From positions 1 to 64,000 of the forward strand of contig JAKAHR010000015.1 of the NCBI GenBank assembly GCA_021825365.1: 64,000 nucleotides of DNA, in the 5' to 3' direction. Position numbers and translations under genes: made by a program. Of this stretch, positions 60,061 through 64,000 are shown piece after piece; position 1 is the first letter of the stretch; each line of letters opens with the position of its first letter. The notes beneath the pieces were generated by a model. That model was given only the letters and a program-made list of their open reading frames with translations. It did not search any database and was not told the DNA's origin. The DNA is from Nitrospirota bacterium (GTDB taxonomy: Bacteria > Nitrospirota > Thermodesulfovibrionia > Thermodesulfovibrionales > UBA6898).

Positions 60061-60618
60061 ATGTTGAGACCGGCTATGACCGTTATGGTTATGATGATCC
60101 TGCTCCTGGGAGCGGCTGCAGAAGGCAGGGCAGAGCCGCGGGAGGGTGAGCGGCCCCCCAGCAGGGAGCAGATGGAGAAGGTGAGGAAGCGGATCGAGAC
60201 CCTCCGCATGTGGAGACTGACAAAGGCGTTGGATCTCGACGAAAAGTCTTCGGCCCAGCTCTTTCCCCTTCTGAACAAGTACGACAGGCGCCGCGCCGAG
60301 GCCGAGTCAGCGGTGCGTGAGGACATGAGGGTCCTGCGGGAGGCGGTACGGGACAATAAAGATGCCCAGATCAAGGCTGCGATGGAACGGCTCGAACGCG
60401 CCCACGACAGCCTCCAGAAGATTCGGGACGAGGAAAGGGCGGATCTCAGGAAGATCCTTACCGTGAGGCAGCAGGCCGAGTTTATCCTCGTGATGCAGGA
60501 ATTCGACATGGAGATCAGACGGATTATCGCAGAGGCGAGGGACAGACGGCCCGGCCGCGATGACGACAGGCCGGTCCGGGAAAGGCCCGAGCGGCCCCTT
60601 CAGCCCGGCAGGGAATAG
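60061..60618 (+). CDS. Spy/CpxP-like periplasmic helical protein (heavy-metal resistance type)
   Basis: 185 aa. A signal peptide (MTVMVMMILLLGAAAEGRA) is followed by a long charged helical domain: RIETLRMWRLTKALDLDEKSSAQLFPLLNKYDRRR, EAVRDNKDAQIKAAMERLERAHDSL, KILTVRQQAEFILVMQEFD. The C-terminus is Arg/Pro-rich (DRRPGRDDDRPVRERPERP). It is like Spy, CpxP or ZraP-type stress chaperones or metal sensors, though the LTxxQ motif is only partly matched. ATG 60061 has AAGGAGG. It is the third gene of the ECF operon. Confidence 0.78.
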   Translation: MLRPAMTVMVMMILLLGAAAEGRAEPREGERPPSREQMEKVRKRIETLRMWRLTKALDLDEKSSAQLFPLLNKYDRRRAEAESAVREDMRVLREAVRDNKDAQIKAAMERLERAHDSLQKIRDEERADLRKILTVRQQAEFILVMQEFDMEIRRIIAEARDRRPGRDDDRPVRERPERPLQPGRE

Positions 60619-60636
60619 CCGGAAAACACTTTCCGG
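60619..60636 (+). terminator. Short hairpin after the ECF operon
   Basis: CCGGAAA-acac-TTTCCGG begins right after the Spy-like stop. No T-run follows, so termination would be weak or partial. Confidence 0.3.
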
Positions 60637-60679
60637 ATACTGACAAAAAGAAATCCTGATACGGAAAAGAGGAGCCGAA

Positions 60680-62479
60680 ATGGGGATACGGAGGTTCTTG
60701 CGGGGTTGCTGGTTCATCTTCCTGATAGCCTGCGCATCATGCGGAGGGGGAGGTTCAGGGACATCCTCATCGCCGTCCCCGGCTCCGGATGGCGGCCCGG
60801 CGACTCCGACACTCGTGTCCATTGCAATCACGCCGGGCGGTCCGAGCGTCACGGCAGGGACAAAGCAGCAGTTCGCCGCAACGGGGACGTATTCGGACAG
60901 CAGCACGAAGGACCTGACTTCGTCTGTCCTCTGGAGTTCGTCGGACACGGCGGTTGCATCCGTTGACACCGCCGGTCTGGCATCAGCGGTTTCAGCCGGC
61001 TCTGCCACCATCACGGCTACCTCAGGCGGTATCTCGGGCAGCACGATGCTGACCGTGACAGCGGCTGCCGCATCATCGAATTCCATCGATGCCGATGGCT
61101 TTATCTGGGGAACCGAAGGCAACGTCAATACAAACGACCGGAACAACTTGCCGACAACCGCCTCGGCAGCGCAGGATGCGATAAACGGCACACTCAAGAC
61201 CCACTACGTCAAACTGCGCATTTCACGGGCGTTCTTTTCGACCACCGATGGCGGTCTGACCTATTCCGCGTCATATTGTCTGCCCAAGGCTGACCAATGC
61301 AATAATTCCTTCAACATGGATGAAGTGGCTGCCCTCTATCAGGCCAACGGCTGGAGCATGGTCCCCATGCTCAGGATCGATGAGTCACAGACGATCACGA
61401 CCGCTCTGATTGACGACTATGTGAACTTTGTGGACTGGTTCGTCGGCCGCTACAGGACAACCGCGTCCATACAGATGATAGAGCTGGTGAACAGCCCGCA
61501 TCCCGGCACGGATAACTGGAGCACCTGGAGGGGTACGAACGCCCAGCTCGTCGAACTCACCAACAAGACGTATGACCGGATCAAGGGCAAATATCCGGGC
61601 ATCGCCGTCGGCACCCCGGGCTTCGAGTACTGGGTCGACAGCACCACCGGAAGCGACGGGGCGTTCGTTGAGGTCATCGAATACTTCCTCGACGGCAACA
61701 ACGGGGCCAGGTTCGACTTCTGGGCATTTCACGGCTATGCCCTGCGGGCGCGCGGCGGGCAGGCGTTGGTCGGCCCCTATCCGCCGACCATGACGCCGGT
61801 CCTGAACAAGTACGCCAACGTCCCCGGCATTCTTCAGGTCCGCGCCGCGATGGATAGCAACGGGTGGCAGGGCCGGAAGATCATCGATACCGAACACGAC
61901 AACATCACCGCCCCGGGGCAGCCCATCACCAACGAGGGCGACGCGCTCGATGCGGCTTACGTGGTCCAGGAACTTGTGCTGAAGCGCACCCTGCGAAGCA
62001 ACGGGATCAACGTGCTCTCCGGCGCTCTTCCTCTCAAGATGGCGATTCGCGGAACAGCGGGCACTCCCGGTTGCAGCGGTGGTGCGACCTGCGGCGAGGC
62101 GGGCCTGAGTTCGCTGAACGCGGACGGCTCGGCGACCCTGCATGTGAAGGCGATGGCGCTCTTGTGGTCCAAGTTGAAGGATTATCCTTATGCCGGAAGG
62201 GTGAGCGGAGCATTCGACAGGGAAGACCAGGTTTGGGTCGAGAAGTTTGCTTCCGGCAAGAAGGAGCTCTATATCTTCTTTAAGCCATTCAAATATGTGA
62301 GCGGCCGGAAGATCTCCCTGGACGGCCAGACGCTGAACCATACGATCAACCTCACCCGTGTCCCCGCGTCTGTTGTGCTTACCGGCATCAACGGGACGAC
62401 CATCCCGGTCACGCCCGCGCAGAGCCTGGTCCTGTCGGCAGAAAACAGCCCCAAGTTTATGGAGGTGACGTATCCATGA
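60680..62479 (+). CDS. Lipoprotein with BIG2 domain and GH39-like TIM-barrel domain
   Basis: 599 aa. A lipoprotein signal (FIFLIACASCGGGG) is followed by a Ser/Pro/Gly linker and a bacterial Ig-like (BIG2) domain about 45-130 (VSIAITPGGPSVTAGTKQQF...SGSATITATSGGISG). The rest resembles a clan GH-A barrel: MIELVNSPHPG at the usual acid/base position, FWAFHGYALRARG, and IIDTEHDN at the usual nucleophile position. The acid/base Glu expected after Asn is Ser here (Asn-Ser-Pro instead of Asn-Glu-Pro), so catalysis is doubtful. GAGGAGC precedes ATG 60680. The next lipoprotein begins just after it. Confidence 0.75.
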   Translation: MGIRRFLRGCWFIFLIACASCGGGGSGTSSSPSPAPDGGPATPTLVSIAITPGGPSVTAGTKQQFAATGTYSDSSTKDLTSSVLWSSSDTAVASVDTAGLASAVSAGSATITATSGGISGSTMLTVTAAAASSNSIDADGFIWGTEGNVNTNDRNNLPTTASAAQDAINGTLKTHYVKLRISRAFFSTTDGGLTYSASYCLPKADQCNNSFNMDEVAALYQANGWSMVPMLRIDESQTITTALIDDYVNFVDWFVGRYRTTASIQMIELVNSPHPGTDNWSTWRGTNAQLVELTNKTYDRIKGKYPGIAVGTPGFEYWVDSTTGSDGAFVEVIEYFLDGNNGARFDFWAFHGYALRARGGQALVGPYPPTMTPVLNKYANVPGILQVRAAMDSNGWQGRKIIDTEHDNITAPGQPITNEGDALDAAYVVQELVLKRTLRSNGINVLSGALPLKMAIRGTAGTPGCSGGATCGEAGLSSLNADGSATLHVKAMALLWSKLKDYPYAGRVSGAFDREDQVWVEKFASGKKELYIFFKPFKYVSGRKISLDGQTLNHTINLTRVPASVVLTGINGTTIPVTPAQSLVLSAENSPKFMEVTYP

Positions 62480-62523
62480 CCCCTATCAGCGACCTGATGG
62501 TGAGCTACGGTGAAGGCGCCTCG

Positions 62524-63978
62524 GTGAAGGTTAAGAAGGCTGTTGCAGCTGCTACTCTGGCGACGCTGCTCGCGTGCGGCGGGGGAGGCACATCCGGGAC
62601 TCCTGTTTCTCCGTCCCCTGCGCCGGGGGGCGACGCCGGCACGACAACACCGATACTCCAAACGATTGTCGTCACCCCGGCTGATCCCGGCGTCGTCGCC
62701 GGGTCGTCCGTGCAGTTGACCGCAACAGGGGCATATTCGGACGGCTCGACCCGGGACATAACCTCGTCGGCTGCCTGGACTTCGGCCGACACATCCGTTG
62801 CGACCGTCGGCAGCTCGGGACTGGTGAGGGCGAAAGCCTCCGGGACGACGAAAGTCGCTGCGACATCAGGCGGCATCACCGACATCGTGACGCTGACTGT
62901 TCGGCCTCTCTCTCTGACCAGGGTGAAGAAGGTCACCCTCACCGGGAGCGGGGAAGGGGGCTCGGCGCGACCCGAGGTTGTAGCGACTTCAGACAGGGTC
63001 TTTGTCCTTTACCTGGGGCACATCGGCGGCATGAGCAGGACATTTGACGTGAAGGTCTATGACAGGGACATGACAACGCAGATTGCCGCAAAAACGATCG
63101 TCTCTTCCACAGCCTCCTTTGGCAGTCCCACGGACATCCGGGTGGCTGCTGACGGGGGATACCTCTACGCCTTCTATGAGACGAGCGCCCCGCTGTCGCC
63201 GTTTCTGCACGGCGCTAAGTATGCGCTGAACGATGCCTTTGATCTGATCGCCTCTGCGTCATCTCCCATCACTACAGGCAGGCCCCTGCCAACCCTTGCG
63301 GAGGGAGATGAGATCATCAACGACCCGGCGCCCCTTGTCGGACCTGTCAGCGTCTTCGTGATAACCAGGATATGGTCAACCATCGCCTCAGCGGGCAAGA
63401 CGGTCTATCGCGTAAGGGAATTCAGCAAAGACACGATGGCGCAGGTGCGTCAGTTCGATCTCGACCTTTCCTCTGTTGCCGACGGCCGCGGAAGGGTGAC
63501 AAGTCTTCTCTACAGCACAGGGTCCATCTACATGGCGCTTGCGACAACAGTCTCGGATCAGGGGGCGGGAGACGCCAATAAATCCTCCGACGACGGGGCG
63601 CAGTGCGACATCATCCTCTTACGGATGAATCCTGACTGGACATTTGATGCATCGAAGGACGTGCGGGTCATCTCCGCAGAGCCGGATGACCGGGAGAATT
63701 ACATAACAGGCCTGCGGACTGACGGAACGTATTTCTATATGACCTATAAGCAGGCGACCGGCTTGCCGCCGACAGGGGAGCAGAGGGCGGTCATCAAGAT
63801 ATTCGATATGGACCTCAATCTCCTCCTCAAGGAGATAGTGACGAGCGTCGCATGGGGCGGAGCCGGAGGGGAGATCCGCCCCTCTCTTGAAGTGCGTGGA
63901 AACAGGGTATTCTCAGGCCAAAGCGGCGCTCAACAAGTCGGGACCGGCGATGCCAGTGTCTACCTATATGAAAAATGA
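62524..63978 (+). CDS. Lipoprotein with BIG2 domain and beta-propeller-like region
   Basis: About 484 aa from GTG 62524 (GGTGAAGG upstream). This start gives a standard lipoprotein signal, KKAVAAATLATLLACGGGG. The ATG at 62476, overlapping the preceding stop as ATGA, would add 16 residues ahead of the signal. A Ser/Pro/Gly linker and BIG2 domain (about 35-130: IVVTPADPGVVAGSSVQLTA) are followed by about 340 residues of repeated strand-turn motifs, with VFVLYLGHIGG, YLYAFYETS and GTYFYMTYKQ recurring, suggesting a beta-propeller. Surface or periplasmic location is expected; the ligand is unknown. Confidence 0.68.
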   Translation: MKVKKAVAAATLATLLACGGGGTSGTPVSPSPAPGGDAGTTTPILQTIVVTPADPGVVAGSSVQLTATGAYSDGSTRDITSSAAWTSADTSVATVGSSGLVRAKASGTTKVAATSGGITDIVTLTVRPLSLTRVKKVTLTGSGEGGSARPEVVATSDRVFVLYLGHIGGMSRTFDVKVYDRDMTTQIAAKTIVSSTASFGSPTDIRVAADGGYLYAFYETSAPLSPFLHGAKYALNDAFDLIASASSPITTGRPLPTLAEGDEIINDPAPLVGPVSVFVITRIWSTIASAGKTVYRVREFSKDTMAQVRQFDLDLSSVADGRGRVTSLLYSTGSIYMALATTVSDQGAGDANKSSDDGAQCDIILLRMNPDWTFDASKDVRVISAEPDDRENYITGLRTDGTYFYMTYKQATGLPPTGEQRAVIKIFDMDLNLLLKEIVTSVAWGGAGGEIRPSLEVRGNRVFSGQSGAQQVGTGDASVYLYEK

Positions 63979-63993
63979 CCGGCAAGGTTACCT

Positions 63994-64000
63994 AAGGAGG
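63994..64000 (+). promoter_or_regulatory. Shine-Dalgarno site for a gene beyond the window
   Basis: AAGGAGG at the very end of the window, 16 bases after the last stop. A further gene of this lipoprotein operon probably starts just outside. Confidence 0.55.

Noticed and set aside
1-64000. CRISPR array or toxin-antitoxin/defence island
   Set aside because: No regularly spaced repeats and no Cas, restriction, or toxin-antitoxin gene pair were seen on either strand.

Overview
This 64-kb window is a dense, high-GC (roughly 60% by eye) chromosome segment from a Gram-negative, probably anaerobic or facultatively respiring bacterium. The evidence is LolA, a heptose-phosphate adenylyltransferase, outer-membrane proteins with signal peptides, HypF and HypD for [NiFe]-hydrogenase maturation, an octaheme cytochrome c, a c-type-heme sensor and many c-di-GMP-type signalling domains. 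The gene mix suggests Nitrospirota (Thermodesulfovibrionia-like) or a Desulfobacterota-type lineage. That is inference; no rRNA or ribosomal protein gene is present to settle it. I found no CRISPR array, prophage or complete insertion sequence. Only the first ~140 bases look foreign to what follows.

Layout: 0-3.7 kb, a 5'-truncated FAD oxidoreductase, then a tight folate/pterin operon (pterin dehydratase, FolM-like reductase, folB, folK, folE). 3.7-6.6 kb (minus), a zinc-type ABC uptake operon znuA-znuC-znuB plus a DUF1992 gene. 6.8-9.2 kb, an MFS exporter, tsaB and rimI. 9.3-21.4 kb, a long plus-strand run: GH57 4-alpha-glucanotransferase, an exported repeat protein, uppS-cdsA-dxr-rseP, a YbgC-like thioesterase, NUDIX, hldC and mfd. 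21.5-28.4 kb, a PilZ protein, a K+ channel, a heme-containing HD-GYP sensor, der, a YihY-like protein, a small barrel-like protein and a VicX-like hydrolase. 28.5-36.6 kb, mostly minus-strand accessory genes (ChaN-like, ferritin-like, aldo/keto reductase, exported metallo-hydrolase, REC-PilZ regulator, DoxX, tag, a PepT-like peptidase). 36.6-41.7 kb, hypF-hypD, alanine dehydrogenase and a host-attachment-family protein. 41.8-48.4 kb, ftsH and a respiratory-looking cluster (DUF3373-like outer-membrane protein, small periplasmic protein, octaheme cytochrome, HTH/zinc-ribbon regulator, diheme mini-cytochrome). 48.5 kb, tRNA-Ser(GGA). 48.9-58.8 kb, a TPR protein, tsaD, a lipoprotein, then a minus-strand run uppP-ftsK-lolA followed by an unusual signalling trio (AAA ATPase fused to an RsbW-like ATPase domain, a STAS protein, a GAF-HD-GYP protein). 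58.9-64 kb, an ECF sigma factor, its zinc-binding anti-sigma factor, a Spy-like periplasmic protein and two modular lipoproteins.

Two points stand out. First, the AAA-16/HATPase fusion + STAS + GAF-HD-GYP module reads as a self-contained partner-switching pathway. Second, many operon-leading genes (znuA, tsaB, dxr, der, hypF, ftsH, tsaD, uppP and the ECF sigma gene) carry a -10-like hexamer 5-8 bases before the start codon, which predicts leaderless or near-leaderless mRNAs. Genes inside operons instead couple through ATGA/GTGA overlaps and Shine-Dalgarno sites.
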